From: CAZMNY01 sp964635375
GTDB lineage: Bacteria; Planctomycetota; Planctomycetia; Pirellulales; Pirellulaceae
Direction of reading: 5' to 3'
DNA length: 64,000 bases
Assembly: GCA_964635375.1 (NCBI GenBank)
Contig: CAZWOU010000010.1
Location: 7,943 to 71,942, forward strand
How positions within the stretch are numbered: the first letter of the stretch is position 1; every line of letters starts with the position of its first letter. Shown piece by piece: positions 44,524 through 53,827 of this stretch. The position numbers and the translations under genes are program-made. The notes under the pieces are model-generated. The model saw only the letters and a program-made list of their open reading frames with translations. It was not told the DNA's origin and searched no databases.

Positions 44524-46281
44524 ATGTTCAAAGGCATTGGCGTATCTCCGGGTGTTTCCGTGGGGCGAGCCTACTGCATCCAAGAGATATTCGTAAATCC
44601 CGATACCAAGCAGCTGGCTGATGCGGAGGTCACCGACGAGCTCGCGCGGTACGAGCAAGCTCGAGTGAAGACCGCCAAGGATCTGCGCGCCTTACGCGCC
44701 AAAGTGGAAAGACAGGTCGGCGCCGCGGAAGCTCAGATCTTTTCCGTCCACGAAGCGATTCTCAGCGACCCGGCTTTCAAAGACAAAGTTCGGCATTGGG
44801 TGGCCGATGAGCGGCAGACGGCCGCGTCCGCGATCCAGCGATTGCTGAACGACTACACGGCCATTTTTGCCAAGACGAAGGATGAATACCTACGCGAACG
44901 TCTGAACGACGTCCGCGATGTGGCAATTCGATTGAGTTCGCATCTCTCGGACGTACTCCAGCCCGATTCGGGCGCCCTGGATGGGCCTCTGATCGTGGTG
45001 GCCGATGAACTACTCCCCTCCCACGTTGTCGTGCTCGGGGATGTTGAAGTCAAAGGAATCGTGACCGAGTCTGGAAGCCAGACGAGCCATGCCGCTATCA
45101 TCGCGCGGAGCCGTGGCATCCCGGCCGTTTCCGGAGTTCAGGGCCTGCTGAGGCAAGTCAAGAACGGCGACGACATCGTTGTCGACGGCCGGCAAGGACA
45201 GGTCATCGTCAACCCGGACGCTGAGTCGTTGGCTGCCTACCGAAAGCTGGAGCGGGAGTTCTTTCACCTCAAAGACCAACTGGCGGAGAATCGCGATCGC
45301 CCAGCGATTTCAGCTGACGGCGAACCGATAGAGTTGCTCGCCAATGTCAACAACGTCAGTGATGTCGAGGCCGCCAAGGCAATGGGAGCCACCGGCGTCG
45401 GTCTCTATCGCACCGAGTACTTGTTTCTCGACCACGCAACGGTGCCTGACGAAGACGAGCAGATCGAGAACTACCGCGCCATTATTCGATCCAGCCCCGG
45501 ACGGCCAATCGTGATCCGAACTCTGGACATCGGCGGCGACAAGACCGTGCCGTACTTGGGGCGGATGATCCGCGAAGCCAATCCATTCATGGGCTGGCGG
45601 AGCATTCGGCTGTCGTTTGAGCTGCCCGAGTTCTTTACGACTCAGTTGCGCGCGATCATGCGGGCTGCGGCCGATGTCGAACACGGCGCTGTGAAAATGA
45701 TGTTTCCCATGATCACAACGCTCGAAGAAATGAATCGGCTTCACCGAATCGTCTCACGCGTCCAGCGCCAACTGGAGAAAGAGAAGCATGCTTTTGGGCG
45801 AGTTTCAATTGGGATGATGCTTGAGGTTCCCGCCGCAGCGATCACGATCGACAACATGCTGCACGTCGTTGATTTTGTCTCCATCGGCTCCAACGACTTA
45901 GTGCAGTACTTGATGGCCGCCGATCGCGACAATCCCAAAGTCAGCCACCTTTGCCAGCCGCTTGCGCCGCCCGTTCTGCGGATCTTGGCCAGCGTCATTC
46001 GAGCCTGTCGGCGGGCCAAGAAACCACTCACGCTGTGCGGCGAAATGGCCGGGCAACCGCGAGCCTTCATACTGCTGTACGCCATGGGCCTGCGTAGTTT
46101 CAGTATGAGTCCCGCCTTCATTCCAACGATCAAGAATCTAGCGTCCCACCTTAAGAACGACGATGCCAAACGCATTCTCAGCAAAGCGATGAGTCTGCGA
46201 ACCACGGCCAATATCAAACGCTACTTGGCCGAAGAACTCGCCCGCATCTCGCCGGACCTAGCCATCCTGGACACGAACTAA
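44524..46281 (+). CDS. ptsI: Phosphoenolpyruvate-protein phosphotransferase (PTS enzyme I)
   Basis: From ATG 44524 (MFKGIGVSPGVSVGRAY) the protein has 585 residues, the normal enzyme I size; a GTG at 44467 gives an unusual extension. The phosphorylated His189 lies in GSQTSHAAII, at the same number as in E. coli. The C-terminal domain has the PEP-binding 'GATGVGLYRTEYLF', 'TLDIGGDK' and the active-site Cys in KPLTLCGEMAG. It transfers phosphate from PEP to HPr. No HPr or sugar permease gene is next to it. It may serve a regulatory (nitrogen-type or HprK) branch. Confidence 0.94.
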   Translation: MFKGIGVSPGVSVGRAYCIQEIFVNPDTKQLADAEVTDELARYEQARVKTAKDLRALRAKVERQVGAAEAQIFSVHEAILSDPAFKDKVRHWVADERQTAASAIQRLLNDYTAIFAKTKDEYLRERLNDVRDVAIRLSSHLSDVLQPDSGALDGPLIVVADELLPSHVVVLGDVEVKGIVTESGSQTSHAAIIARSRGIPAVSGVQGLLRQVKNGDDIVVDGRQGQVIVNPDAESLAAYRKLEREFFHLKDQLAENRDRPAISADGEPIELLANVNNVSDVEAAKAMGATGVGLYRTEYLFLDHATVPDEDEQIENYRAIIRSSPGRPIVIRTLDIGGDKTVPYLGRMIREANPFMGWRSIRLSFELPEFFTTQLRAIMRAAADVEHGAVKMMFPMITTLEEMNRLHRIVSRVQRQLEKEKHAFGRVSIGMMLEVPAAAITIDNMLHVVDFVSIGSNDLVQYLMAADRDNPKVSHLCQPLAPPVLRILASVIRACRRAKKPLTLCGEMAGQPRAFILLYAMGLRSFSMSPAFIPTIKNLASHLKNDDAKRILSKAMSLRTTANIKRYLAEELARISPDLAILDTN

Positions 46282-46326
46282 AGTCGGCGCAGGCCGATCA
46301 GGAAACGCGCCGTCTGAATGGCAGTG

Positions 46327-47763
46327 TCAATACTTCCGACTCAACTGCACGGATAGCTCGGCGTCAAAATAGCGGCTGGGGGCGGAAGTCAACGGGAAGA
46401 CGCCGGCGACGCGAAGATTTGTGTCGTTAGCCAGTTCGACGTGAACCCCGGTGGTCGCGTTCACGACGTTCAGGTTCGTTAGGCGGCTTCCGTAGGTAAA
46501 CGTCGCCGGGTCGGGTCCAAGGACGGGAATCAGGCGAGAACCCGTCACTACGTCCGGGCCTTGGAGCGTCGTCGTATAGTGGAGTTCCGCGAGCGCCGCC
46601 ACGCCGGTACACAGCGGTCTACACTTGTCGCGCAATAGCCACACGCCCCCAGACACGTTGAAGTGTAGTAGATTCTGTTCGTTGTACTTGCCGTAGGACC
46701 CAACGGCCCCGCCTGGTTCGAGGCCCGTGAAGCTGACCCTGTTACCATTGGTCGGCACATCCAATTGGATGAACGCATGCCGAAACACAAGGTCGTTCGG
46801 CGTCTGCATCAGAGCAACGAAGGGAGCCAGGTGGACTGCGTCGTTGTGCACGTCGTAACGCGTTCGGCCGATGATGGCGGACGCATCGCTGCCAGTGGGG
46901 ACTTCGACGCCCAGTCCGGCGGATAGCACGTTGTCGCAGTTCTCGTAGACGATTCTCTTGAAGATCAAGCTGACATTGCCGACGTCGCCGCCGCCCATGG
47001 AGACATTATCGTTGACCGCGGGCGCACTCACATCAAAACTCAAAGACGGCAGGCTCGCCAGGGGAAGGCGAATCTCCAACGAAGAGCATCCGTCGTGAAA
47101 CGTCTGCTCCCAACCACAGGTGTACCGATCCAAGGACAATTTATTGCCAACCACGGTGACTGGAAGGGACGTGGTCGTCACCTGCTCAATCGGATGGCGG
47201 TAGTGGTTGTAGTTGAAGTAGATGCGGTCGACAGGCAAGGCCTTGTTGTGTTCGGCTACGAGCAAGCCTCGCACACCGCCTGCCAGGGGCAAATCGGCCG
47301 TAGTAACTGCCGTGCTCACTGCGGCCACATCCGTCTCCAGGGCCGTTAGCACGCCCCCTCGCAACACAATATCGCCAAACATGTCCGGAACGCTCGCGAG
47401 TCGCACGCGAGATGGTGTCGTTCGGTAGTCCCCAAACCAAGCCGTCAGGCGAGGAGATCGCGAAGGGCGTCGCGCCGCCCGGCCTCGAGGCGAGCCCAGC
47501 GGGTCGCGCAAGTAGCTGTTTCGTGAACGCAGTGGCGGCGTCCGGGCATCCTCGGGTTCCCCCTGCGGAGGTCGCTCTTGCGGTCGCGTAGCGAGCGGAC
47601 GAGTCGGCGGCGGCTCCTGGGGCGTCGGTTCTAGCGGCTGTTGAGCCTGAGCGCAGCAGACCAGCGAAAGCCAACAACAGGCGGCCAGACGTGAATATGC
47701 CAGCAGTGAAGATGCCAAAGGTGAATTTGGTTGCCGAGTTCGGCAATTCCCTGGAAAGGCCAT
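46327..47763 (-). CDS. Predicted outer-membrane beta-barrel protein
   Basis: The frame is open from 47883, but ATG 47763 is a likelier start because a hydrophobic signal (SLLAYSRLAACCWLSLVCCAQAQQ) follows. A Pro/Arg-rich linker spans residues ~45-100 of the mature chain. The rest has alternating short hydrophobic strands with aromatic ends ('DRIYFNYNHYRHP', 'LSAGLGVEVPTGSDA', 'FDAELSVQLSRKY'), the last ending in an aromatic residue as barrels do. Similar barrels occur in planctomycetes. The start of this ORF is only 2 bases from the end of the kinase gene, so co-transcription with the kinase is possible. Confidence 0.65.
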   Translation of the reverse strand: MAFPGNCRTRQPNSPLASSLLAYSRLAACCWLSLVCCAQAQQPLEPTPQEPPPTRPLATRPQERPPQGEPEDARTPPLRSRNSYLRDPLGSPRGRAARRPSRSPRLTAWFGDYRTTPSRVRLASVPDMFGDIVLRGGVLTALETDVAAVSTAVTTADLPLAGGVRGLLVAEHNKALPVDRIYFNYNHYRHPIEQVTTTSLPVTVVGNKLSLDRYTCGWEQTFHDGCSSLEIRLPLASLPSLSFDVSAPAVNDNVSMGGGDVGNVSLIFKRIVYENCDNVLSAGLGVEVPTGSDASAIIGRTRYDVHNDAVHLAPFVALMQTPNDLVFRHAFIQLDVPTNGNRVSFTGLEPGGAVGSYGKYNEQNLLHFNVSGGVWLLRDKCRPLCTGVAALAELHYTTTLQGPDVVTGSRLIPVLGPDPATFTYGSRLTNLNVVNATTGVHVELANDTNLRVAGVFPLTSAPSRYFDAELSVQLSRKY

Positions 47764-47884
47764 CCTCGAGTGACGCGGGAAGCGACTGAGCCGGTATTGC
47801 CGCCTCTTCCTCTTGATCGGTCGACTCGAGAGATTTGGCCAGACGAATCCCCGAAGTCGCTGGAACGCGGAGGAGAGAGACAAA

Positions 47885-50425
47885 CTAGGGAAACGACGGG
47901 GGCTTTGCCGGCAGGGCCTGTAGTTCGGACAGCGCCTTCTCGGTCAATTGCCGTCCGGAAAGATAGCCGGCGTCATTCCCATCGCGGCTGAGCAACCGGT
48001 CGAACAACGTCATCGATTCTCGCAAACTCGCGGCCGCCTCCTGGGGCTGGTTCATCTTGGAATAGCACCTGCCGAGCTCGCGCAGCGCCTTCGCCAAATC
48101 GTGCTCTGACTCGGCGCTGCCGCTTTCCACCAGCGGCGACAAACTATCGCGAGCCAAGACGAACGAACGTTCAGCGCGCTGAAGGTATCCTTGATCCAGT
48201 TCTGCGACGCCGGAGCCAATCCGAATGGCGGCCAGCTCAACTCGAAACTCCAACACCTGCGGGTTCTGGTAGGCCACAAGTTCGATCGCTTCCTCCGCTG
48301 CGTAGAAATTAGCAAGCGCTTCGTCTCGCATCTCTCGCGCTTCGTCGAGCATGCCTCGCTTGGTCATCCCTTCAGCCGCGCCAACTTGCAGGTCGCCCAA
48401 TCTTCGGTGGCAAGTGGCAAGTCGACTTTGGTTTCGCAAGTCGTTCGGTGATTCGTTCAACAAGCGTTCGAAAATCGGAATCGCGTCGAGCAGATTTCGT
48501 TCGGCATCTGGGAGTTGCTTGTCCTCAAACGCAAAGTTTGCCAAGTTGAAGAGCCCCATAGCCCGGTCCCGCAAGAGCCGAGTGTCGTCGGGCGTCTGGG
48601 AAAGCAGCTCAGAGCGAATTCTCGTCGCGAGTTGAAAATGGCCTCGGGCCTGCTCGAGATTCCCCCTCGCCCTTTCGACAATACCGAGGTTCATATTCGT
48701 GTTGGCCAGCGTGCGTTGGGCCTCTGCGACCAGCGCCGTTGGCGCATCGCCGTCACCCACCATGCTCTCACGGAGCTGTTTGGCTCGTCCAAATCCCTCG
48801 AGCGCCTCTTCCCACCGCTTAAGCCGGCCAAACGATCCGGCCTGCGCGTTGAGCGTCGTCGCCAACGCCTGTCGATGTTGAAAGTCATCCGATGACTCCT
48901 CAACAAGCTCCTCTTGAATCTTGGCGGCGGCGGCGTAGGAGGACAGCGCTTCATCGGGCGATTCGATCTCCTCAACGATTTTGGCCACGCGATAATTCGC
49001 CAACGCCAACTCCACTCGCATCGACTTGTCGCTCTTACGGCGCTGCAAGAAGCGGCGATAATGGACGAGCGCGCGCTTCAACAGGCCTTCACGCAGCGGT
49101 TGCATGCCCGGTTGGTCGAGCAGCACGTTTTCGATGGCCTGAGTGAAAAAGAAATCCACGGTTTCGCGGGCGTCGCGGTTGCTCTGTTCCGACTCCCGCA
49201 AAGCTGTCGTGGCCGTGCCGTATCCGTAGGTTAGACCGATCACTGCGATGGCGAGAAAAAGAAATGCCGCGCCGAGCGACATGGCCACCAGCGGATTACG
49301 GCGTCGCCAGCGAATGACGCGTTCGAGTCGACTCACGGGGCGAGCTCGGATTGGTTGGCTGTCAAGGTATCGCGACAAATCGTCGGCGAGTTCAGCTGCG
49401 GAGTGGTAGCGCCGGTTGGGATCTTTTTGAAGACACTTCAAGCAGATCGTCTCCAGGTCACGGTCGATCGACCGATTGAGCTCCGCTGGCGAAACGGGCT
49501 CTTCATCCACCACTTGACGGAGCGTCTCGACGGGAGTCGCCGACTGAAACGGCGGCCTGGCGGTGATCAGGTGATACAACGTCGCGCCCAGCGAGTAGAC
49601 GTCGCTGAGCTCATTGACGTTCGCTGCATCCAATGTCTGCTCCGGCGGCATGTACGACGGCGTGCCCATCACTTCGCCGGCGCGTGTCAATTCGTCGCTG
49701 CCTTCGAGCAGCTTCGCCAGTCCAAAATCGGCAACGAGCGCTCGATCCTGTTTCGTGTTGAGCATGATGTTGTGCGGCTTCAAGTCGCGATGCAAGATGC
49801 CCGCAGCATGCGCCTCCTGCAGAGCGTTTGCGGCATCCCGCGTGTAGCGCGCCGCACGGCGAGGCTCCAATGGTCCGTGGGCCAGCAACTCCGCCAAACT
49901 CGGACCTTGAACAAGACTCATCGAATAGAAACTCTGTCCGTCGACTTCGCCCACGTCATAGACCGTGACAATGTTGTCGTGCTCAAGACGGGCAGTCGCT
50001 TGCGCCTCGTTTCGAAATCGCTCCATGGTTGTAGTTTGAGAGTCAGCGGGGAGACCGAGGAGTTGGTCGCTGCGTATCACCTTGAGGGCGACCAACCGGT
50101 CCGCACTCTTCTGCCGCGCTCGGTAGACGGCGCCCATCCCCCCTCGGCCAATCTCCTCAAGCAACTCGTAGTCTCCAAACGGCCCTAAGTCCACTGCCGA
50201 CTGTTTCCGCTGATGCGTCGCGTGCATCTCCTCTTCGGCGGCCTGACTCGGCATGATCATCTCGGACATCAACGCGTTGCCCGGCAAATCCAACTGGGGA
50301 AAGCGCGTTCGGTATTCTTCGATGTCGGGGCGGCGATCGAAACGAGTGCGGACGAGGTACTCTTGCTGCAACAGCTCAAGGATCACTTTCGGCTCTTGCA
50401 AACCAGCAAACCTGGCCAAGAACAA
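47885..50425 (-). CDS. Ser/Thr protein kinase with TPR repeats; 5' end appears truncated
   Basis: The kinase domain (residues ~86-350 from the first codon of the frame) is complete: G-loop IGRGGMGAVY, Lys115, HRDLKPHN (Asp214), DFG at 233 and 'GTPSYMPPEQ'. A single transmembrane helix lies near 378-400. TPR-like repeats fill the C-terminal ~400 residues. The N-terminal part resembles the pre-kinase region of planctomycete kinases (PKVILELLQQEYLVRTRFD). The only upstream start is a TTG at 50425, an in-frame stop sits ~20 bases before it, and the next Met is residue 53. An orphan coding fragment on the other strand begins at the same place, so the true start is likely lost. Confidence 0.85.
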   Translation of the reverse strand: MFLARFAGLQEPKVILELLQQEYLVRTRFDRRPDIEEYRTRFPQLDLPGNALMSEMIMPSQAAEEEMHATHQRKQSAVDLGPFGDYELLEEIGRGGMGAVYRARQKSADRLVALKVIRSDQLLGLPADSQTTTMERFRNEAQATARLEHDNIVTVYDVGEVDGQSFYSMSLVQGPSLAELLAHGPLEPRRAARYTRDAANALQEAHAAGILHRDLKPHNIMLNTKQDRALVADFGLAKLLEGSDELTRAGEVMGTPSYMPPEQTLDAANVNELSDVYSLGATLYHLITARPPFQSATPVETLRQVVDEEPVSPAELNRSIDRDLETICLKCLQKDPNRRYHSAAELADDLSRYLDSQPIRARPVSRLERVIRWRRRNPLVAMSLGAAFLFLAIAVIGLTYGYGTATTALRESEQSNRDARETVDFFFTQAIENVLLDQPGMQPLREGLLKRALVHYRRFLQRRKSDKSMRVELALANYRVAKIVEEIESPDEALSSYAAAAKIQEELVEESSDDFQHRQALATTLNAQAGSFGRLKRWEEALEGFGRAKQLRESMVGDGDAPTALVAEAQRTLANTNMNLGIVERARGNLEQARGHFQLATRIRSELLSQTPDDTRLLRDRAMGLFNLANFAFEDKQLPDAERNLLDAIPIFERLLNESPNDLRNQSRLATCHRRLGDLQVGAAEGMTKRGMLDEAREMRDEALANFYAAEEAIELVAYQNPQVLEFRVELAAIRIGSGVAELDQGYLQRAERSFVLARDSLSPLVESGSAESEHDLAKALRELGRCYSKMNQPQEAAASLRESMTLFDRLLSRDGNDAGYLSGRQLTEKALSELQALPAKPPSFP

Positions 50426-50564
50426 CGGTGCGGTTCCAAACGGAACCTACTACCTGGCCATCTATTCTCAGAACGCGCAGAACCAGTTCATCGGCGAAGG
50501 CTCCAACGTGATCGCGGTCACGGTGGTCAGTCCAGGGCCGGCGACCACGTTTAACATCAAGTAG
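50426..50564 (+). pseudogene. Orphan C-terminal fragment of a secreted-type protein
   Basis: In the plus frame, the ~45 codons before the TAG at 50562 read GAVPNGTYYLAIYSQNAQNQ and continue through 'VIAVTVVSPGPATTFNIK', a plausible end of a beta-sandwich (fibronectin- or CARDB-like) domain. Upstream of about 50400-50426 the same frame turns into antisense kinase sequence. There is no start codon or ribosome binding site. It is therefore the tail of a gene whose front is missing at this junction. It is followed by a hairpin at 50581-50610. Confidence 0.6.
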
Positions 50565-50580
50565 ACGGCCCACTTGAGAT

Positions 50581-50610
50581 CCGCCGGGGAGCTCCACTTC
50601 TTCCCGGCGG
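50581..50610 (+). terminator. GC-rich hairpin, possible terminator of the orphan fragment
   Basis: CCGCCGGG (50581-50588) pairs with CCCGGCGG (50603-50610) around a 14-base loop. It lies 17 bases after the fragment's stop codon. No clear T run follows, so the terminator call is weak. Confidence 0.4.
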
Positions 50611-50721
50611 TCTCGTGCTGTCGGCTTCTTTGCAACTCACGCTCAACGTTGAATGACGCGGCGCCGCTGGCCGGCGATTCTCAGGAAATCGAGACTTCAC
50701 CCAGAACTAAGGAGAGAACAA

Positions 50722-51273
50722 ATGTCCCAGTCCTTATCAAGAACCGTGTCGGCGATCCTGATGTCGGCCGTTGGTCTCGTCGCGCTGAATTCCGCCTCAA
50801 CGACTGCCTCGGCTCAGTCGGTTCGGCATTTGGACGGAGCGAGTCGCATCCCAGTCGTCGTGGAAGACGGGACAAGGGCGCCCTCGCCCTGGCAGTTTGA
50901 AGACGAGGCGGTCAGCGACGACCTGCCGATGATCCCGTTTCGGCCGCATCCCCCCACCGACTTGGCAGTGACCGACAAACGCGTCGTCCACGCCAACCTG
51001 GATCACTACATCTCGTACGCGGTCACGTTTGAGAACCGAGGTCCGTACGCGACGCTTGGCAATCGCACATACCAACTGATATCGTTCGACGCCAACTGGA
51101 ACCAAACGGTGCATTCCGGCGGCTCCATCAAGACTGGTATGGCGCCAGGGGAGAAATCGGAGTCAAGTCCGATTCAAACGAACATCAACGCCAAACTGAT
51201 TTGGTTTGTCGTACTGGACGGCAAGGACAACAACGGATGGAACGACCTCATGCTCCTGTACGACAACCGATGA
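50722..51273 (+). CDS. Secreted protein of unknown function
   Basis: ATG 50722 follows GGAGAG by 5-6 bases. The N-terminus is a signal peptide (LSRTVSAILMSAVGLVALNSASTTASAQ). The mature ~150 residues have a Pro/acid-rich start and a beta-rich end ('YISYAVTFENRGPYATLGNRTYQLISFDANW', 'IQTNINAKLIWFVVLDGK') resembling a CARDB/immunoglobulin-like sandwich. It should be exported. Its last 11 codons fall in the 55-bp segment duplicated across the nearby scaffold gap. I do not recognise the family. Confidence 0.7.
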   Translation: MSQSLSRTVSAILMSAVGLVALNSASTTASAQSVRHLDGASRIPVVVEDGTRAPSPWQFEDEAVSDDLPMIPFRPHPPTDLAVTDKRVVHANLDHYISYAVTFENRGPYATLGNRTYQLISFDANWNQTVHSGGSIKTGMAPGEKSESSPIQTNINAKLIWFVVLDGKDNNGWNDLMLLYDNR

Positions 51274-51450
51274 CGCGTACGACAATCGATGACGCNNNNN
51301 NNNNNNNNNNNNNNNNNNNNNNNNNNNNNNNNNNNNNNNNNNNNNNNNNNNNNNNNNNNNNNNNNNNNNNNNNNNNNNNNNNNNNNNNNNNNNNNAACGA
51401 CCTCATGCTCCTGTACGACAACCGATGACGCGTACGACAATCGATGACGC
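51241..51450. other. Scaffold gap flanked by identical 55-bp ends
   Basis: Bases 51241-51295 are identical to 51396-51450, and 100 N (51296-51395) separate them. The pattern is that of two contigs that share their terminal k-mer and were joined with a placeholder. Real sequence probably has one copy and no gap. Confidence 0.85.
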
Positions 51451-51579
51451 TCCCCTCGCTCGGCTGTTGACGGTACACGAGAGTCGGAGCTGGCCTGCCG
51501 CTTGGGCGAATTCGCCTGTCTGAGGCAATTCGCTGGGCGGCGGCCGATCCGGCGCTGGGAGATCCGACGCAGCTAAGGG

Positions 51580-51912
51580 CTATTCGCCTGCCGCGTCAAG
51601 GGCGTCTTGAAGGCGAGCTTTCGACTGGGCCCCGACAAATCGCTCGGTGACTTCGCCGTTCTTGAACACCAACAAGGTGGGAATGCTGGAGACGCCAAAT
51701 TGTTGAGCAACGCCGGGGCTGTCGTCAATGTTCACCTTGCCGATCTTAACGCCGCCGGCATTCTCCTCGGCCAGCTGATCGATCATAGGAGCGATTTGAC
51801 GGCAGGGCATACACCACGGCGCCCAAAAATCGACTAGGACTGCTTGGTTGGATTGCAACACGTCGGACTCGAAATTCCCGTCCGTGAATTCCAGTACATG
51901 CTCATTACTCAT
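51580..51912 (-). CDS. trxA: Thioredoxin
   Basis: This 110-residue protein has the thioredoxin fold, with active site WCMPC at about residues 33-37 in place of WCGPC, the buried Asp in VLVDFWAPW and the cis-Pro in SSIPTLL. It reduces protein disulfides with NADPH through thioredoxin reductase. The Met in the CxxC loop differs from the classical Gly and is seen in some thioredoxin 1 proteins. It stands upstream of nothing obvious on its strand; the ArsC-like gene lies 119 bases away on the same strand. Confidence 0.95.
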   Translation of the reverse strand: MSNEHVLEFTDGNFESDVLQSNQAVLVDFWAPWCMPCRQIAPMIDQLAEENAGGVKIGKVNIDDSPGVAQQFGVSSIPTLLVFKNGEVTERFVGAQSKARLQDALDAAGE

Positions 51913-52031
51913 CGCACATTTCTCCTGTCAGTTCAGCGTAGTTCTGGATTGTATCGCCGCCTCGCCGAAAGTGTCAATGATCGGAAGCGGCGAGTCTCGC
52001 TGACTGACCAACTTCGTCGGCGCACCCTCCA

Positions 52032-52373
52032 TCACACGATCTCCAGCACTCGCTCAGGCGGTCGCCCGATTCGAGCCTGCTTGCCGACAACGACGATCGG
52101 GCGCTCGATGATCTTTGGATGGTCGGCCATTCTCCCAATCAAGGTCTCCTCGTCATCGGTCGCCTCGAGACCGAGAATGGCGTGGTCCTTTTTTCGAATG
52201 AGGTCCTTGGCGGGGAGTTTGAGTTTCGAAAGAAGTCCGCCAATCGCTTTGGCATCCAAGGGATCCTTCAAGTACTCGACGACAATAGGCTCAAGTCCCT
52301 GTTCCTCGAGCAAGGCAAGAGTCTGCCGGCTCTTCGAGCAACGCGGGTTATGGTAGATCGTTGGCTGTGTCAT
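52032..52373 (-). CDS. ArsC/Spx-family protein, arsenate reductase-like
   Basis: This 113-residue protein has the glutaredoxin-linked ArsC pattern: IYHNPRCSKSRQTLALLEEQG with catalytic Cys12, then 'EYLKDPLDAKAI' and 'ADHPKIIERPIVV' with the conserved Arg-Pro. ArsC reduces arsenate using glutathione/glutaredoxin. The CxK/xS pattern, not CxxC, fits ArsC over Spx. No arsenite pump or ArsR gene is adjacent, so a true arsenic role is unproven. Confidence 0.88.
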   Translation of the reverse strand: MTQPTIYHNPRCSKSRQTLALLEEQGLEPIVVEYLKDPLDAKAIGGLLSKLKLPAKDLIRKKDHAILGLEATDDEETLIGRMADHPKIIERPIVVVGKQARIGRPPERVLEIV

Positions 52374-52460
52374 GGGATTCCGTTTGGGGATAAAGTTGCG
52401 TTCCAGTGAGGAGAAGTTTGCGGCCCAAAGACTCCCTCCAGCCCCGACCGGTGAACTTGT

Positions 52461-53747
52461 CTAAGTCGACTTGTCAGCGGCCAATTCAGCGAGCACGTAG
52501 GGCCCTTTGGGTATGACTGCGATTGTGCATTCGGGGCCATGTTTTTTCATCGCCCGGGCGACGGCGTCTTCGACAGTTGGTGCGGTCTTCACAAACAACT
52601 GCTCAATACGCTGTGCTGGAATCCCCTGGCTGACGACAGTGACCTCGGCCTTGCGGCAGACAGAAGCCATCTTCTCAAGCTGCCATTGATCCATCACGAA
52701 GTAATCCTCGTCGAGAATCTCCTGCATGAACTGTTCAAGACTGTCGTGGGCCTCAAAGAGGCTGGCGAACGAGTCGCTGCCAACGCCCTCAGTGAGGCTG
52801 GCGGCGATCACGATGGAGCCGCCCTGTTTGACCAACGTCGCCGCGGCGACCATGCCCTTGATCGACTGATAGAACGTTGTGTCGAGCGGATACCCCGCGC
52901 TGCTCGTCACCACAATATCGACCGGTTCGTCCAGGGTGTCGAGAACGACCTGCCGAACAAAATCGACACCCTGCTCGAAGGCGGCGATCATGTCGCCTGC
53001 GACGAACTGCAAAGGCCGGCGCTGGGCGTCGATGACGACGTTGACAATGAAGTCACAGCCTGCCTGGCGAGCGATCCAAGTGTTCTCCTCGTGGACCGGG
53101 TTCTTCGCAAGTCGTCCGCTGATCGCGTGGGGGCTCTCCAGGAAACGAGGACTATGCCAAGCTCGGATCGTCTCCAGGCCTGCGATTCCAGGACAAATCA
53201 GTTTGCGTCCTCCGGAAAATCCGGCCATGAAATGAGGTTCGATCAGGCCCACAGTTAGCTTGAGATCAGCCTGGAAGTAGCGTCGATCGATCAAGATCGG
53301 CACGCCGTTAGGGCTTAGCCCCAGGTCGACATGGTCGTCGCGCGCCAGGCCGTCATGATTCTCGATGGCGTAGTCCGCGGCGATCCGCTGACCGACCATT
53401 TCTCGAATTTCGGCCGGCGAACTGGGGCGATGCAGTCCAGTGGCGATAAGAATGAGGATCTTCTCACGATCGATTCCAGCTTGCTCCAAGGTCTCAAGCA
53501 GGGGCGTCAAGATGATCTCGTTGGGTACGGGTCGAGTGACATCGCAGATCAGAATGCAGGCGGAGGACCGGCCTTCGGCAAGTTCTGCGAGCGGGGGGGC
53601 GCCGAGCGGTTGCCGCAACACGCGCGCGACGGCAGCCTGAGGGTCGGGCAGTGGAGCGACTGTCTTGTAGGCCAACGTCCCCACAAGCGCCTTATCAGGG
53701 ATCTCGACATCCAGACCGTCTCGACCATACTCCAACCGAATCTGCAT
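52461..53747 (-). CDS. larA: LarA-type nickel-pincer racemase family protein
   Basis: Start chosen at ATG 53747 (MQIRLEYGRDGLDVEIPD), the usual LarA beginning. The family's nickel-pincer pocket is visible as TGLHRPS, 'AIENHDG', 'GLIEPHFMAGFSGGRK' and 'AWHSPRF', which carry the conserved His and Lys residues. LarA racemases interconvert lactate or other 2-hydroxyacids using a nickel-pyridinium cofactor made by LarB, LarC and LarE. None of those genes is in the window, so they would have to be elsewhere. Substrate is not certain. Confidence 0.88.
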   Translation of the reverse strand: MQIRLEYGRDGLDVEIPDKALVGTLAYKTVAPLPDPQAAVARVLRQPLGAPPLAELAEGRSSACILICDVTRPVPNEIILTPLLETLEQAGIDREKILILIATGLHRPSSPAEIREMVGQRIAADYAIENHDGLARDDHVDLGLSPNGVPILIDRRYFQADLKLTVGLIEPHFMAGFSGGRKLICPGIAGLETIRAWHSPRFLESPHAISGRLAKNPVHEENTWIARQAGCDFIVNVVIDAQRRPLQFVAGDMIAAFEQGVDFVRQVVLDTLDEPVDIVVTSSAGYPLDTTFYQSIKGMVAAATLVKQGGSIVIAASLTEGVGSDSFASLFEAHDSLEQFMQEILDEDYFVMDQWQLEKMASVCRKAEVTVVSQGIPAQRIEQLFVKTAPTVEDAVARAMKKHGPECTIAVIPKGPYVLAELAADKST

Positions 53748-53799
53748 GGTTTCAGGCCCTGGCCCCAAACAAGACAGGCCCCAACAAAACAGGCCCCCA

Positions 53800-53827
53800 A
53801 CAAAACAAGCCGGCCCTTAGGACCGGC
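53800..53827 (-). terminator. Hairpin terminator after the small basic protein gene
   Basis: On the minus strand GCCGGTCC pairs with GGGCCGGC across a TAA loop (one G-T pair) and is followed by TTGTTTTGTT. It lies about 55 bases after the stop at 53883. The adjoining 53761-53808 stretch repeats 'AACAAAACAGGCCCC'-like units. Confidence 0.65.

Noticed and set aside
51201..51478. Repeated frames ending NDLMLLYDNR on both sides of the gap
   Set aside because: Produced by the duplicated 55-bp contig end, not by a second gene.
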